From the NCBI RefSeq assembly GCF_023571765.1, contig NZ_JAMJXC010000003.1, positions 310,001 through 374,000 of the forward strand: DNA of 64,000 bases. Direction: 5' to 3'. The DNA is from Xanthobacter aminoxidans (GTDB taxonomy: Bacteria; Pseudomonadota; Alphaproteobacteria; Rhizobiales; Xanthobacteraceae). The notes beneath the pieces are model-generated. The model worked only from the letters and a program-made list of their open reading frames with translations. It was not told the origin of the DNA and did not search any database. Shown one piece after another: positions 44,374-53,339 of this stretch; position 1 is the first letter of the stretch, and each line of letters begins with the position of its first letter. The translations under genes and the position numbers were made by a program.

Positions 44374-44939
44374 GACGCCGCCCGCGCCCGGTGGTCGGCG
44401 ATGGTCTCGCACAGCCAGTCCCACGCCTCACGCTCGGCCGGGCCGGCGGTCTTGTCGATGGCGATGGAGAGATAGTTCATCTCCCGGTCCACCCGGTCCG
44501 TGTCCATCATGTGCAGGCGCGAGACGAGGATGGCGCCTTCCAGCACAGCGGCGACGGCGCGGTTCAGCCCGAGGAAGGGTGCATGGGTCTCGCGGTGGAT
44601 GGTGCGGCAGAAGAAGCGGGGCCGGGTGGGGTCGTCCTCCATGCGCACCACCTCCACCTCGTCATGGGCGAGGCAGTCGGCGAGGCGCGCGGCGCCCTTG
44701 AGAAGGGTGGCGGGAACGGTAGGCCAGGAGCGGTGCCGGCCGGTGATGCAGCCGGCGAAGATGCGGGCATCGTCCGAGAAGTTCACCACGCAGCTCTTCG
44801 CCGCCGCCAGATTGTCCAGCGTGCGCGAGGGCCGGAAGGGCTGGAGCAGATAGCCGCCCTCCACCACGGTCGCGCCCATGGGCGCGATATGCGCCTCCCC
44901 GGCGGCCGAGACGGTGGTGACGATGGTCTCCCGGATCAC
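44370..44939 (-). CDS. DUF447 family protein of the H4MPT gene set
   Basis: A 189-residue protein with a split-barrel flavin-reductase-like fold: IRETIVTTVSAAGEAHIAPMGA at the start, and FCRTIHRETHAPFLGLNRAVAAVLEGAILVSRLHMM, the DUF447 hallmark. The family is shared by methanogens and methylotrophs, and gene linkage points to methanopterin or methanofuran-type cofactor synthesis; the reaction is not known to me. It starts at GTG 44939, overlapping the stop of the gene before in GTGA; longer frames upstream are not similar. Confidence 0.85.
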   Translation of the reverse strand: MIRETIVTTVSAAGEAHIAPMGATVVEGGYLLQPFRPSRTLDNLAAAKSCVVNFSDDARIFAGCITGRHRSWPTVPATLLKGAARLADCLAHDEVEVVRMEDDPTRPRFFCRTIHRETHAPFLGLNRAVAAVLEGAILVSRLHMMDTDRVDREMNYLSIAIDKTAGPAEREAWDWLCETIADHRARAAS

Positions 44940-46354
44940 GCGCTTTCGCCTTTCTTCTTCGATGAAAGCGTCGAGCCCGCTTCCTTGAATGTCAACCGAT
45001 GGGCCTCCTCGGCGCTGCCGCCGGTCTCGCCCGCGACGCCCCATTTCAAGGGTTCGTCCTGCGCATAGCGCTTGCCGAGGTGGTGGGCGATCTCCGCCCG
45101 CGCCGTCTCCACGCCGAGATAGAATGCGTGGGCGCCGTCGTCCTCCACCTTGAGATGGGGGAAGAGGGCGAAGGGGTCCGCCGCCACATGGTGGCCGTCG
45201 CGGTTGTAGACGTGGATGCCCTGTTCCGTCACCTCGATGCGGAAATTGCGGTCGGCCACCGTGGATGCCAGCCGCTCCACTTCCTCGGGGCTGGTGGACC
45301 AGGGGTGCCGGTCGCGCAGGGCCATCAGCCCGCCGCCGAAGCCCTGCGGCAGGGCGCCGGCCTCGCGCGCGGCGTAATATTCCCGGCGCGCCCGGTCGAA
45401 CTCGCGCACCGCCGTACGGCAATGGGGGCTCACCTGCACCGCCAGGACGGCATTGAGGCGCAGCTCGGAGATGATGCCCATCAGCAGCGCGTTCATGCCG
45501 GTGGTGTCGGCGTCCGTCAGCTCGGTGACATTGCCGATGCCCATCAGGATGGGGATGTCCGGCTTCAGCCGCCGCAACTCCGCATAGCGCACGAGCGATG
45601 CGGTGAAGCCGAGATGGATGGGATCGAGGATGGGATCGGCGAGGAAGGGGCGCCCCGCGGCCTCGCACGCCTCGATGGCGCGCAGGAGCGAGGCAAGGTC
45701 GCCCGCCTGCGCCGGCACCAACACCGGCACGGCCGCGCCTTCATCGGCGATGGCGAGGTTGGTTTCGTTGAGGCTGAGCAGGTAGTCCGCCCCCGCGCGG
45801 GTGCCCCGGCGCAGCTCTTCCGGGTCGAAGCTGTCCACACTCACCTTGAAGCCCTCGCCCTTGAGGGCGGCGATGGCTTCTTCCAGATGTGGAAACGGAT
45901 TGTCGGGCAACGCGCCGAGGTCGATCACGTCCGCGCCCTCGCCCCTCAGGAAGCGGGCACGGTCCAGCAATTGCGGGATGGTGAGGCGGGTGGCGTCCAC
46001 GATCTCGGCGAACAGCGTCACATCGTGGCGGTCGAGGGGCACATTGCGACCCTTGCCGCGGCCGAAATAGCTGGGCAGGTCCGCCGCCTCCTCCGGGCCG
46101 CGCTCGAACGGCAGGCCGAAGCGGGCGGCGAGGCGATCCAAGTCGCCCCGGAAGCGGCCGGGCATCAGCACCTTGTCCGTGCCCTCGGGCAGCTTGAGGC
46201 GGCGCTCCACAATCTCCGCCGTCATCAGCGCCGCGACCTTCACCCCGATGTTCACCACCACCGGATCGAGCGTGCCGTCCGCAAGCTCCTCCGCGATGCG
46301 GCGGATGCGCGGCTCTGCCAGCGAGCCGGTGACGAGGGCGACGCGCTTGGCCAT
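44936..46354 (-). CDS. Dihydropteroate synthase-like protein (H4MPT biosynthesis)
   Basis: A 472-residue protein, nearly twice the size of FolP. An N-terminal domain (VALVTGSLAEPRIRRIAEELADGTLDPVVVNIGVKVAALMT) is followed by a DHPS-like TIM-barrel (GADVIDLGALPDNPFP, KVSVDSFDPEELRRGTRAGADYLLSLNETN, PILDPIHLGFTASLVRY, ILMGIGNVTELTDADTTGMNALLMGI). Archaea and H4MPT bacteria have such proteins in place of, or besides, FolP. It lies mid-operon, with a 3-base gap after the flavoprotein gene. A C-terminal extension ends SSKKKGESA. Confidence 0.9.
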   Translation of the reverse strand: MAKRVALVTGSLAEPRIRRIAEELADGTLDPVVVNIGVKVAALMTAEIVERRLKLPEGTDKVLMPGRFRGDLDRLAARFGLPFERGPEEAADLPSYFGRGKGRNVPLDRHDVTLFAEIVDATRLTIPQLLDRARFLRGEGADVIDLGALPDNPFPHLEEAIAALKGEGFKVSVDSFDPEELRRGTRAGADYLLSLNETNLAIADEGAAVPVLVPAQAGDLASLLRAIEACEAAGRPFLADPILDPIHLGFTASLVRYAELRRLKPDIPILMGIGNVTELTDADTTGMNALLMGIISELRLNAVLAVQVSPHCRTAVREFDRARREYYAAREAGALPQGFGGGLMALRDRHPWSTSPEEVERLASTVADRNFRIEVTEQGIHVYNRDGHHVAADPFALFPHLKVEDDGAHAFYLGVETARAEIAHHLGKRYAQDEPLKWGVAGETGGSAEEAHRLTFKEAGSTLSSKKKGESA

Positions 46355-46357
46355 GGC

Positions 46358-46936
46358 TCAGGCCGGGACGGGATAGAGGGTGGCAAGCTCGGCCCGGCGA
46401 CGGGCGACGGCGAGGCGCAGTTCCTCCAGCGTCTCGGCCACCACGGTCGCCTCGAAGGTCTTGAGCTTCGCGGTATTCTCCAGATCGATGCGGCGCGGAT
46501 AAACCGGCACCGGGCCTTCCGGCGCCATGGTGATCATCTCCGGCTGGCTGTCGCAGGCGAACACGATGCAGGCCACCCGGCACTTGCCGGCCTGGGCGAA
46601 GCAATTGGTGACGAGCGTATCCGAGATACCGTGCACCGCCTTCGCCACCGTGTTGGAGGAGGCGGGGGAGACGACGAGGGTGTGATACTCGCCGTGATAG
46701 AATCGCCCGACGGAGGCGGAGGAGGCCGAATTGTCGCGGAACACCTGCGTCTGGGCCGGCAGGGGCTCCTTGTCCTGCTTGTACATGCGCAGCACTTCGT
46801 CCGCCGCGTCGGAGATGAACAGGTCCACGTCCTGAAGCTCGCGGATGATCTCGATGCTCTCGGTGAAATAGTGCCCGGAGCCGGTGAGGGCCCAGGCCCA
46901 GCGGGGCGGCTTCTTGCTGGAACGGGTCTCGCTCAT
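46358..46936 (-). CDS. Archaeal-type flavoprotein, dihydromethanopterin reductase DmrB-like
   Basis: A 192-residue FMN-binding protein: WAWALTGSGHYFTESIEIIREL, the SxR-like and phosphate sites, and TLVVSPASSNTVAKAVHGISDTLVTNCFAQAGKCRVACIVFACDSQ. DmrB of Burkholderia, from the same family, reduces dihydromethanopterin to H4MPT, the last step of the pathway, and its partner genes are as found here. Four cysteines in NCFAQAGKCRVACIVFAC are notable. The ATG (46936) overlaps the mfnE-like stop. Confidence 0.87.
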   Translation of the reverse strand: MSETRSSKKPPRWAWALTGSGHYFTESIEIIRELQDVDLFISDAADEVLRMYKQDKEPLPAQTQVFRDNSASSASVGRFYHGEYHTLVVSPASSNTVAKAVHGISDTLVTNCFAQAGKCRVACIVFACDSQPEMITMAPEGPVPVYPRRIDLENTAKLKTFEATVVAETLEELRLAVARRRAELATLYPVPA

Positions 46937-47571
46937 GATCGGCGCGGGCCTTCTCTCGTTTCCTCGATGCTCTGCGGTGCAAGCGGTTCGAGCGCCTGCT
47001 CCATCAGCGCCCCGTCGTCGGCGGGGACGAGGACAATATCGCCAGAATATCCCCGTGCCATGGTCGCAAAAGCCGCATCCACCAGACCGGCCGCAGTCCA
47101 GGCCGCAATATCGCTCGCGCGGTCGCCGGTCTGGGGGATCGTCACGCCCGGCGCCTTCACCAGCACCAGCCGTGGGGCCGGAAGCTGTGCGGCGAGCCAC
47201 AAGGCGAGGCTGTCGGATGTCACGTCCCAGCCCTGGGGGATGTCCGGCGCGTCGAGGGTCATGGTGGCGGGAAGCCACAGGGCGGCGCCGGTCGCGGCGG
47301 CGGACGTCAGCTCGGCCGGCGTCCGCGCGGGGCGCAGGCCCGGGGCCATGTCGAGGAACGCGTGGGCCATCTGCTCCATGGCGAGGATCGCCATGCGGTG
47401 GGCTGCCCCATCGGAAAGCCCCATCTGCGGCTGAATCACGCGAACCTGATCGGCCAAGGCTCCACCCCCCGGCACGAGCACCAGTCCCTTCCGGCCCGAG
47501 AGGCGTTCGAGCAGAAGCCGGGGCGGCGCGCCCCGTGTCAGGCTTCCACCAATTTTGACAACAAGGGTCAC
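46933..47571 (-). CDS. Amino acid kinase family protein, MfnE-like
   Basis: A 212-residue kinase: LVVKIGGSLTRGAPPRLL, GLVLVPGGGALADQVR, WDVTSDSLALWLAAQL and LVLVKAPGV, all as in the AAK fold (carbamate/aspartate kinase type). MfnE in methanogens phosphorylates the aminomethylfuran phosphate in methanofuran synthesis, and such genes neighbour mfnB in methylotrophs. GTG 47571 is the most probable start, with no clear ribosome site; the frame further upstream runs opposite to the cytochrome leader. It is the first gene of the operon. Confidence 0.82.
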   Translation of the reverse strand: MTLVVKIGGSLTRGAPPRLLLERLSGRKGLVLVPGGGALADQVRVIQPQMGLSDGAAHRMAILAMEQMAHAFLDMAPGLRPARTPAELTSAAATGAALWLPATMTLDAPDIPQGWDVTSDSLALWLAAQLPAPRLVLVKAPGVTIPQTGDRASDIAAWTAAGLVDAAFATMARGYSGDIVLVPADDGALMEQALEPLAPQSIEETREGPRRS

Positions 47572-47785
47572 GCTCAAGCCGTCGTTCCGGGTGGTCTCAA
47601 GGTCGCATCGAAGGCCGGGTTGGAAACATGCTAAGGAACCCGACCCCTCCGCCGGGGGTATATGTCGTGTCCTAGGTGGAGGCGTCTGCCCGGTAAAGCA
47701 TCCAAGCTGGCTTCCGCGAAACTGCAGGTGCGAACACCACCGCCATGCACAGCCGGGGCCCGGCCGACAGAGAGGATATAGCTCA

Positions 47786-48178
47786 ATGCGTCTTGTTCTG
47801 GCTTCTGCCCTTGTCCTCGCCGCCGCCACCGGTTCGGCCTATGCCGACCCCGACGTCGCCAAGGGCGAGACCGTATTCAAGAAGTGCATGGCCTGCCATG
47901 CCATCGGCCCCGACGCCAAGGTGAAGGTCGGCCCGCCGCTGAACGGCATCGTCGGCGCCAAGTGGGCGCACTTCGAGGGCTATGCCTATTCCCAGGACAT
48001 CAAGGACGGCGCCGCCGCCGGCAAGGTGTGGGACGAGGCGACCCTCAACGACTACATCGAGAATCCCAAACACCTCGTGCCCAAGGGCAAGATGGCCTTC
48101 GCCGGCGTCAAGAACGAGGACGAGCGCAAGGACCTCATCGCCTTCCTCGCCCAGTTCAAGCCCGACGGCTCCAAGTAA
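47786..48178 (+). CDS. Periplasmic class I cytochrome c (c2-like)
   Basis: A 130-residue cytochrome. The signal peptide is MRLVLASALVLAAATGSAYA. The heme site is CMACH (C34, C37, H38), the axial methionine is M103 in VPKGKMAFAGV, and PPLNGIVGAKWAHFEGYAYSQDIK is typical of cytochrome c2/c550. It can shuttle electrons to an oxidase. AGAGGA lies before the ATG. It is a single gene with a hairpin directly downstream and a terminator further on. Confidence 0.93.
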   Translation: MRLVLASALVLAAATGSAYADPDVAKGETVFKKCMACHAIGPDAKVKVGPPLNGIVGAKWAHFEGYAYSQDIKDGAAAGKVWDEATLNDYIENPKHLVPKGKMAFAGVKNEDERKDLIAFLAQFKPDGSK

Positions 48179-48190
48179 GCTCTGACAGGG

Positions 48191-48231
48191 AGGCGTCGAC
48201 ACCGAGCCTTGAGGGGCTCCCGGCGACGCCT
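48191..48231 (+). terminator. Stem-loop downstream of the cytochrome gene
   Basis: The arms AGGCGTCG (48191-48198) and CGACGCCT (48224-48231) enclose an inner GAGCC/GGGCTC pair. It is followed only by TT, so either a weak terminator or an mRNA-stabilising end. Confidence 0.5.
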
Positions 48232-48361
48232 TGCCGCGTCTGACACGGTATCTGCGTCCCTCGCATCCTCCATTCGGGGGATGCAACCAAAGGCTGCTCT
48301 TGTGGATAATACCTGAGCGCCGGTCAGGGCGTTGTCTCCCGAGGGGCGTTCGGGGGGTGAG

Positions 48362-48399
48362 ACAGGCGGGGCCCTTCGGGTCTCCGCCTGTTTTCGTTT
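48362..48399 (+). terminator. Intrinsic terminator before rsmE
   Basis: The stem ACAGGCGG/CCGCCTGT (48362-48369 with 48384-48391) runs into TTTTCGTTT. It lies about 70 bases before the rsmE start and would block reading from the cytochrome side. Confidence 0.65.
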
Positions 48400-48468
48400 C
48401 CGGGGGTCGGAACCGCAAGCTTGCAACGCGCGCCGATGCGTGGTGTCCCTCCGGCGAGAGGAGCCGCC

Positions 48469-49194
48469 ATGCCCGAGCACGATTTCCACGCCCAACGCCT
48501 GCACGTCGCCGCCGATCTGGCCGAGGGCGCCGAGATCGTGCTGGAGCGCGAGGCGGCGCACTACGTGGCCAACGTCATCCGCCTTGGGGTCGGCGAGGAC
48601 ATCCTCCTGTTCAACGGCCGGGATGGCGAATGGCGGGCGACACGGATCGCCGGCGGCAAGCGCGAGGTGCGCCTCGAGGTTCTGCGCGAGACCCGCGCCC
48701 AGCCGCCCGCGCCGACGCTGGAATATGCGTTCGCGCCGCTGAAGCATGCGCGGCTCGATTATATGGTTCAGAAGGCGGTGGAGATGGGCGCGGGCATTCT
48801 CAGCCCGGTCATCACCCGCTACACCCAGGTCTCCCGCGTCAATGTCGAGCGCATGACCGCCAACGCAATCGAGGCCGCCGAACAGTGCGGCATCCTCAGC
48901 CTGCCCCATGTGGAGGAGCCGCGCCCGCTCGACAGCTGGCTTGCGTCCCTCGCCGAGGACCGCCTTCTGGTGTTCTGCGATGAGGCCTCGGCCGACGAAG
49001 ACCCCATTGCCGCGCTGAAGCAGGCCCGGCCGGGACCGGTGAGCGTCCTGATCGGCCCGGAGGGGGGATTCAGCCCCGAGGAGCGTATGCGTATCGCCCC
49101 GAGAGGCCTCACCCTCAGTCTCGGTCCGCGCATCCTGCGCGCCGATACGGCAGCCGTCGCCGCCCTTGCGCTGGTGAATGCGGCGCGCCGGTGA
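48469..49194 (+). CDS. rsmE: 16S rRNA (uracil1498-N3)-methyltransferase
   Basis: A 241-residue SPOUT methyltransferase. The PUA-like N-terminus (HDFHAQRLHVAADLAEGAEIVLEREAAHYVANVIRLGVGEDI) and the knotted C-terminal half with VLIGPEGGFSPEE and LGPRILRADTAAVAALALVNA are both complete. It methylates U1498 of 16S rRNA. ATG 48469 has GAGAGGAGC ahead; frames further upstream begin before the ribosome site. Confidence 0.95.
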   Translation: MPEHDFHAQRLHVAADLAEGAEIVLEREAAHYVANVIRLGVGEDILLFNGRDGEWRATRIAGGKREVRLEVLRETRAQPPAPTLEYAFAPLKHARLDYMVQKAVEMGAGILSPVITRYTQVSRVNVERMTANAIEAAEQCGILSLPHVEEPRPLDSWLASLAEDRLLVFCDEASADEDPIAALKQARPGPVSVLIGPEGGFSPEERMRIAPRGLTLSLGPRILRADTAAVAALALVNAARR

Positions 49195-49233
49195 GGCGGT
49201 TGAAACGCCCATAGGGGGCTTTTGTTCCATCGG

Positions 49234-49287
49234 TGGACATAAAATAGTTCTTGCGATTCGTTCGCGAACTACTTTGGATTTTGTCCA
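49234..49287 (+). promoter_or_regulatory. AT-rich interrupted palindrome upstream of the GCS2-like gene
   Basis: The outer arms are TGGACA (49234) and TGTCCA (49282); the inner stem is TAGTTC-GCGA / TCGC-GAACTA around loop TTCGT, with unpaired bases between. It lies in the 251-base spacer after rsmE, about 160 bases before the next start. It could be an operator or an RNA leader structure. No long T-run follows. Confidence 0.5.
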
Positions 49288-49445
49288 TCTCGCGTGCATT
49301 GCGGGAAGACATTGAACCTTAACGTGCATTCTAGCGCGTGAATCAGTGCCCAAATTTGGACTGATTTCGCGTCAGTCTCCCCGGAACTTCGCAATAGGGC
49401 GGGCGTTACTGGCTCGCCGTGACGCCAGGTTCTGTGGAGGGCTCC

Positions 49446-50567
49446 GTGTCGAACGATTACAGCTTCGGAATCGAAGAGGAGTTCTTCGTCGTCGACGCCC
49501 AGACGAAGGCGGTGCAAAAGCGCATGCCGGCAGGTTTTTTCGACGAGCTGAAGGACCGGCTGGGCGACGCCGTCTCGGTGGAGATGCTCCAGTCGCAGCT
49601 GGAGATCGCGACCCGCCCGGTCACCGGCATCGGCAGCGCGCTGGATGAAATCCGCGGACTACGCCACGCCGTCTCACAGGTCGCGGGCGAGCACGGCCTC
49701 GCCGTCATCGCATCCGGTACCCACCCCACCGCCACCTGGGACGGTGTGCGCGCCACGCGGGCGAACCGCTACGACGGGGTCATGAACGACCTCAAGATGC
49801 TGGGCGAGCGCAACATGGTGTGCGGCCTGCACGTGCATGTGGAACTGCCCGACCCGGACGAGCGGGTGGACGTGATGCGCCGCATCGTCCCCTACATCCC
49901 GCACTTCATCGCTCTCTCCACCTCCTCGCCCTTCTGGGGCGCCAAGCAGACCGGGCTCATGGGCTACCGGCTCGCCGCCTATGACGAGCTGCCGCGCACC
50001 GGCCTGCCGGAGATGTTCGAGAACAGCGCCGCCTATGATCGCTATGTGGAAGCCATGGTCGCGGCCCGGGCCATCACCGATTCGAGCTATGTGTGGTGGG
50101 CCATCCGCCCCTCGCGCCAGTTGCCGACCCTGGAACTGCGCGCGCCGGACAGCTGCACCCGCTCGACGGACACGGTGGCCATCGCCGCCCTCTACCGCTC
50201 GCTGGTGCGCTTCCTCGTGCGCAATCCCCACCACAACCGCGATGTGGGTCCGGTGGACCGGGCCATTGCCGACGAGAACAAGTGGCGCGCCCAGCGCTAC
50301 GGCGTGCATGGCTCGTTCGTGGATCTTGCCCAGCGCCGCTCCGTGGCGGTGCGGGACGCGGTGGATGGGCTCGTCAACCTCGTGGCCTCGGACGCGGAAG
50401 CGCTGGGCTGTCTCGAGGCTCTCATGCGTGTGCGCACCATTGCCGAGGAGGGCACCAGCGCCGACGTTCAGCTCGCCGTCTTCCAGGAGGCCCAGCATCG
50501 CACCGGCAACCGCACCGAGGCCCTCGGCGCGGTGAAAAGCTGGCTGGCCACGACCACGATGCAATGA
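49446..50567 (+). CDS. Carboxylate-amine ligase, GCS2/YbdK family
   Basis: A 373-residue ATP-dependent ligase of the glutamate-cysteine ligase 2 family: [68 protein letters not shown], and [15 protein letters not shown]. YbdK of E. coli has weak glutamate-cysteine ligase activity; a true role in glutathione or another gamma-glutamyl product cannot be told. I chose the GTG at 49446, five bases after GGAGG; a GTG at 49419 is possible but without such a site. Confidence 0.85.
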   Translation: MSNDYSFGIEEEFFVVDAQTKAVQKRMPAGFFDELKDRLGDAVSVEMLQSQLEIATRPVTGIGSALDEIRGLRHAVSQVAGEHGLAVIASGTHPTATWDGVRATRANRYDGVMNDLKMLGERNMVCGLHVHVELPDPDERVDVMRRIVPYIPHFIALSTSSPFWGAKQTGLMGYRLAAYDELPRTGLPEMFENSAAYDRYVEAMVAARAITDSSYVWWAIRPSRQLPTLELRAPDSCTRSTDTVAIAALYRSLVRFLVRNPHHNRDVGPVDRAIADENKWRAQRYGVHGSFVDLAQRRSVAVRDAVDGLVNLVASDAEALGCLEALMRVRTIAEEGTSADVQLAVFQEAQHRTGNRTEALGAVKSWLATTTMQ

Positions 50568-50677
50568 GACCGCTGCGGAAGGTCGCCTTCGCCGCCGTTT
50601 CTTGATCGAGGCCGGTACCCGCCGGCCGCAAATGTGATCTAGGCTCCGGGCGGCTCGAACAGCGCCGGAGGCCGCCC

Positions 50678-53287
50678 GTGGAGATCGCCGGACAGGGTTC
50701 GCAGGACAAGGCCTCCGCCGTCGGGAGCGCTCCTGTCGATGTGGGGACGGCGCCCTTCTGGACAGAGGCGCCGGACGCCCTCTGCCTGCGCCTCACCTGC
50801 GGCACCACCGGACTGTCCTCCGCCGAGGCGGCCGAGCGGCTTGATCGCTTCGGCCCCAACCTCGACAAGCCGCCGAGCCGGAGCGGACCGATCCGCGCCC
50901 TGCTGCGCCGCCTGCTGGAACCGCTGATCCTCATGCTGCTCGTGGCCGCCGGCGTCTCCGCCGCGACGGGAGATGCGGCGAGCGCGGCCATCATCATCCT
51001 CGTCATCGTCGCATCCATCGGTCTCGACACGGTGCAGGAGGCGCGAGCCTCCAAGGCCGCGGCGGCCCTGCGCGAGCAGGTCGCGCTGACGGCCGAGGTG
51101 TGCCGCGATGGCGTTTTCTGCACGCTCCCCACCGACCGGATCGTGCCCGGCGACGTGTTCCGCGTGCGTACCGGCGACATCATCCCGGCGGATGCGGTGA
51201 TCCTCTCCTCCGATGGCTTCGCCGCGAACGAGGCGGCGCTCACGGGCGAGCCCTATGCGGTGGAGAAGCGACCCGGCGCCGTCTCGTCCACGGTGGCGGC
51301 GGAGGCGACGAACGCGCTGTTCCGTGGCGCAGTGGCGCAGAGCGGCGAGGCGGTGGCGCTCGCGGTCGCCACCGGCCGCTCGACCCTGTTCGGCGCCGCT
51401 GCTGCCCTGCTCGCCGAAGATTCCGCATTGTCGCCTTTCCAGCGGGACCTGCGGGCCCTCGGCTTCGTCATCGCCCGCGCCGCTGGCGTCTTGTCGGTGG
51501 CGGTGCTGGCGGTGAACCTCGTGCTGGGGCGGCCGCTGCTGGAATCGCTCATGTTCGCGGTGGCGCTCGCGGTGGGCCTCACGCCCGAGCTGCTGCCCAT
51601 GATCACCACCGTCACCCTCTCACGCGGGGCCGTGCGCATGGCGCAGCGCAAGGTGATCGTGAAGCGCCTCACCGCCATCCACGACCTCGGCGCCATGACG
51701 GTGCTCTGCACGGACAAGACCGGTACGCTCACCTCCGCCGAGATCGTCCTCGCCGGCAGCGAGGACGCAAGCGGGCAGGCGACGCATCGGCCAGCCGAAC
51801 TCGCAGCGCTGTGCGCGGAGCTGGCGGGCGATCGCAGCTGGATGGACACGGCCCTTGCCGCCGCCGCGCCCGATGCGGCGGACGGCTGGTCGGCCCCCTC
51901 CCGCCTCGGCTTCGGCTACGAGCGCCGACGTGGTTCGGTGCTGGCGGAGCGGGCAGGGGACGGCGCCGGCGAGCGCCTCCTCGTCTGCAAGGGCGCGCCG
52001 GAAGCGGTGATGGACGTGTGCACCAGCCGCCGGGTTGGAGACGCAATCGTCGAACTGGATGCTGAGGCCCGTGCCGCCATCGCGACCCAGCTCAAGCGGC
52101 ACGCGGAGCAGGGCCTGCGCGCGATCGCCATCGCCACGCGCGCCGGCACGCCGGACGGCATGGCCCGCACCGGCAGTCTGGAGCCGGAGGACGAATCCGG
52201 TCTCGTGCTGGAAGGCTTCTGCCTGTTCGAGGACCCGCCCAAGCCCACCGCCGCCCATGCGCTGGCCCGGTTGAGGGGGGCAGGGGTCAGGGTGAAGGTG
52301 CTGTCGGGGGATGACCCCACGGTAGTCGCCCGCGTCGCCGGGGAACTCGGCATCGATGCCGCGGACATGCTCTCCGGCGCCGAAGTGGCGCACCTGTCCG
52401 ACGACGCCCTGCGGGTGCGCGTGCGCAGCGTGAACGTCTTCGGCCGCATGACACCCAACCAGAAGGTGCGGGTGGTGCGGGCCTTGATGGCCGATGGCGA
52501 GACCGTCGGCTTCCTCGGCGACGGGGTGAACGACGCGCCTGGCCTGAAACTCGCAGATGTCGGCCTGTCGGTGGATGGAGCGACGGGCGTGGCCCGCGCC
52601 GCCGCCGACATGATCCTTCTCGCGCCCGACCTCGACGTGGTGGCCGACGGCGTGGAGGAGGGGCGGCGGACCTTCGCCAACATCCTGAAATATGTGCGGA
52701 TGGGCGCCAGCTCCAATTTCGGCAACATGCTGTCCATGGCGGCGGCCAGCCTGTTCCTGCCGTTCCTGCCGCTGCTCGCCACGCAGATCCTGCTCAACAA
52801 CCTGCTCTACGACCTTTCCGAGGTCGGCATCCCCTTCGATGCCGTGGATGAGGCGGACCTCGCCACGCCGCAGCAGTGGGACATGAAGGGGCTGGTGCGG
52901 TTCGCGGCGGTGATGGGGCCGCTCTCCTCGCTGTTCGATTTCCTCACCTTCGGCGTGCTGCTGCTGGTGCTCGGCGCCGGGGTGGAGGCGTTCCGCACGG
53001 CGTGGTTCCTGGAATCCATCGCCACGCAAGTGCTGGTGGTCTTCCTCATCCGCACCCGCCTGCCGCTCGGCGAAACGCCGCCGGACCGGACGCTGATCAT
53101 CTCCGCGCTGGGCGCCCTGGCCGTCGCCTTCGTTGTGCCTCTGAGTGGGATCGGCGGCTGGTTCGGCTTCGTGCCGCTTCCGGCAACCACCCTCGCCGCC
53201 GTCGCCGGCATCACCCTCGTCTATCTCGCCTGCGCGCAGAGGGTGAAGCGCTATGCCATCACGGGGACGCTCGGGCACCGGATATGA
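50678..53287 (+). CDS. P-type ATPase, MgtA/MgtB-like magnesium transporter
   Basis: An 869-residue P-type ATPase of the P3B group. The phosphorylated aspartate is D346 in CTDKTGTLT; also TGEP (actuator) and FLGDGVNDAPGLKLADVG (hinge). The fourth helix has VGLTPELLPMITTV, as in MgtA, and the C-terminal ten-helix set matches. This points to Mg2+ import driven by ATP rather than Ca2+ or heavy-metal export. GTG 50678 follows GGAGG. No MgtC gene or Mg-sensing leader is seen in the 110 bases ahead. Confidence 0.85.
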   Translation: MEIAGQGSQDKASAVGSAPVDVGTAPFWTEAPDALCLRLTCGTTGLSSAEAAERLDRFGPNLDKPPSRSGPIRALLRRLLEPLILMLLVAAGVSAATGDAASAAIIILVIVASIGLDTVQEARASKAAAALREQVALTAEVCRDGVFCTLPTDRIVPGDVFRVRTGDIIPADAVILSSDGFAANEAALTGEPYAVEKRPGAVSSTVAAEATNALFRGAVAQSGEAVALAVATGRSTLFGAAAALLAEDSALSPFQRDLRALGFVIARAAGVLSVAVLAVNLVLGRPLLESLMFAVALAVGLTPELLPMITTVTLSRGAVRMAQRKVIVKRLTAIHDLGAMTVLCTDKTGTLTSAEIVLAGSEDASGQATHRPAELAALCAELAGDRSWMDTALAAAAPDAADGWSAPSRLGFGYERRRGSVLAERAGDGAGERLLVCKGAPEAVMDVCTSRRVGDAIVELDAEARAAIATQLKRHAEQGLRAIAIATRAGTPDGMARTGSLEPEDESGLVLEGFCLFEDPPKPTAAHALARLRGAGVRVKVLSGDDPTVVARVAGELGIDAADMLSGAEVAHLSDDALRVRVRSVNVFGRMTPNQKVRVVRALMADGETVGFLGDGVNDAPGLKLADVGLSVDGATGVARAAADMILLAPDLDVVADGVEEGRRTFANILKYVRMGASSNFGNMLSMAAASLFLPFLPLLATQILLNNLLYDLSEVGIPFDAVDEADLATPQQWDMKGLVRFAAVMGPLSSLFDFLTFGVLLLVLGAGVEAFRTAWFLESIATQVLVVFLIRTRLPLGETPPDRTLIISALGALAVAFVVPLSGIGGWFGFVPLPATTLAAVAGITLVYLACAQRVKRYAITGTLGHRI

Positions 53288-53339
53288 AACGGCCGCCGCG
53301 AGGGGCGGCGGCCGGGATGACATCAAACGGTGCTTTCGT

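Noticed and set aside
44999-47434. An 811-codon plus-strand frame opposite the H4MPT operon
   Set aside because: The minus strand carries five recognisable genes with tight junctions; the plus frame has no similarity.
50568-50677. Mg2+-sensing leader before the MgtA-like gene
   Set aside because: Only 110 bases, without a long structured leader or a short Pro-rich leader peptide.
51620-53326. A 568-codon minus-strand frame opposite the P-type ATPase
   Set aside because: Shadow frame; the plus strand has a full set of P-type ATPase motifs.
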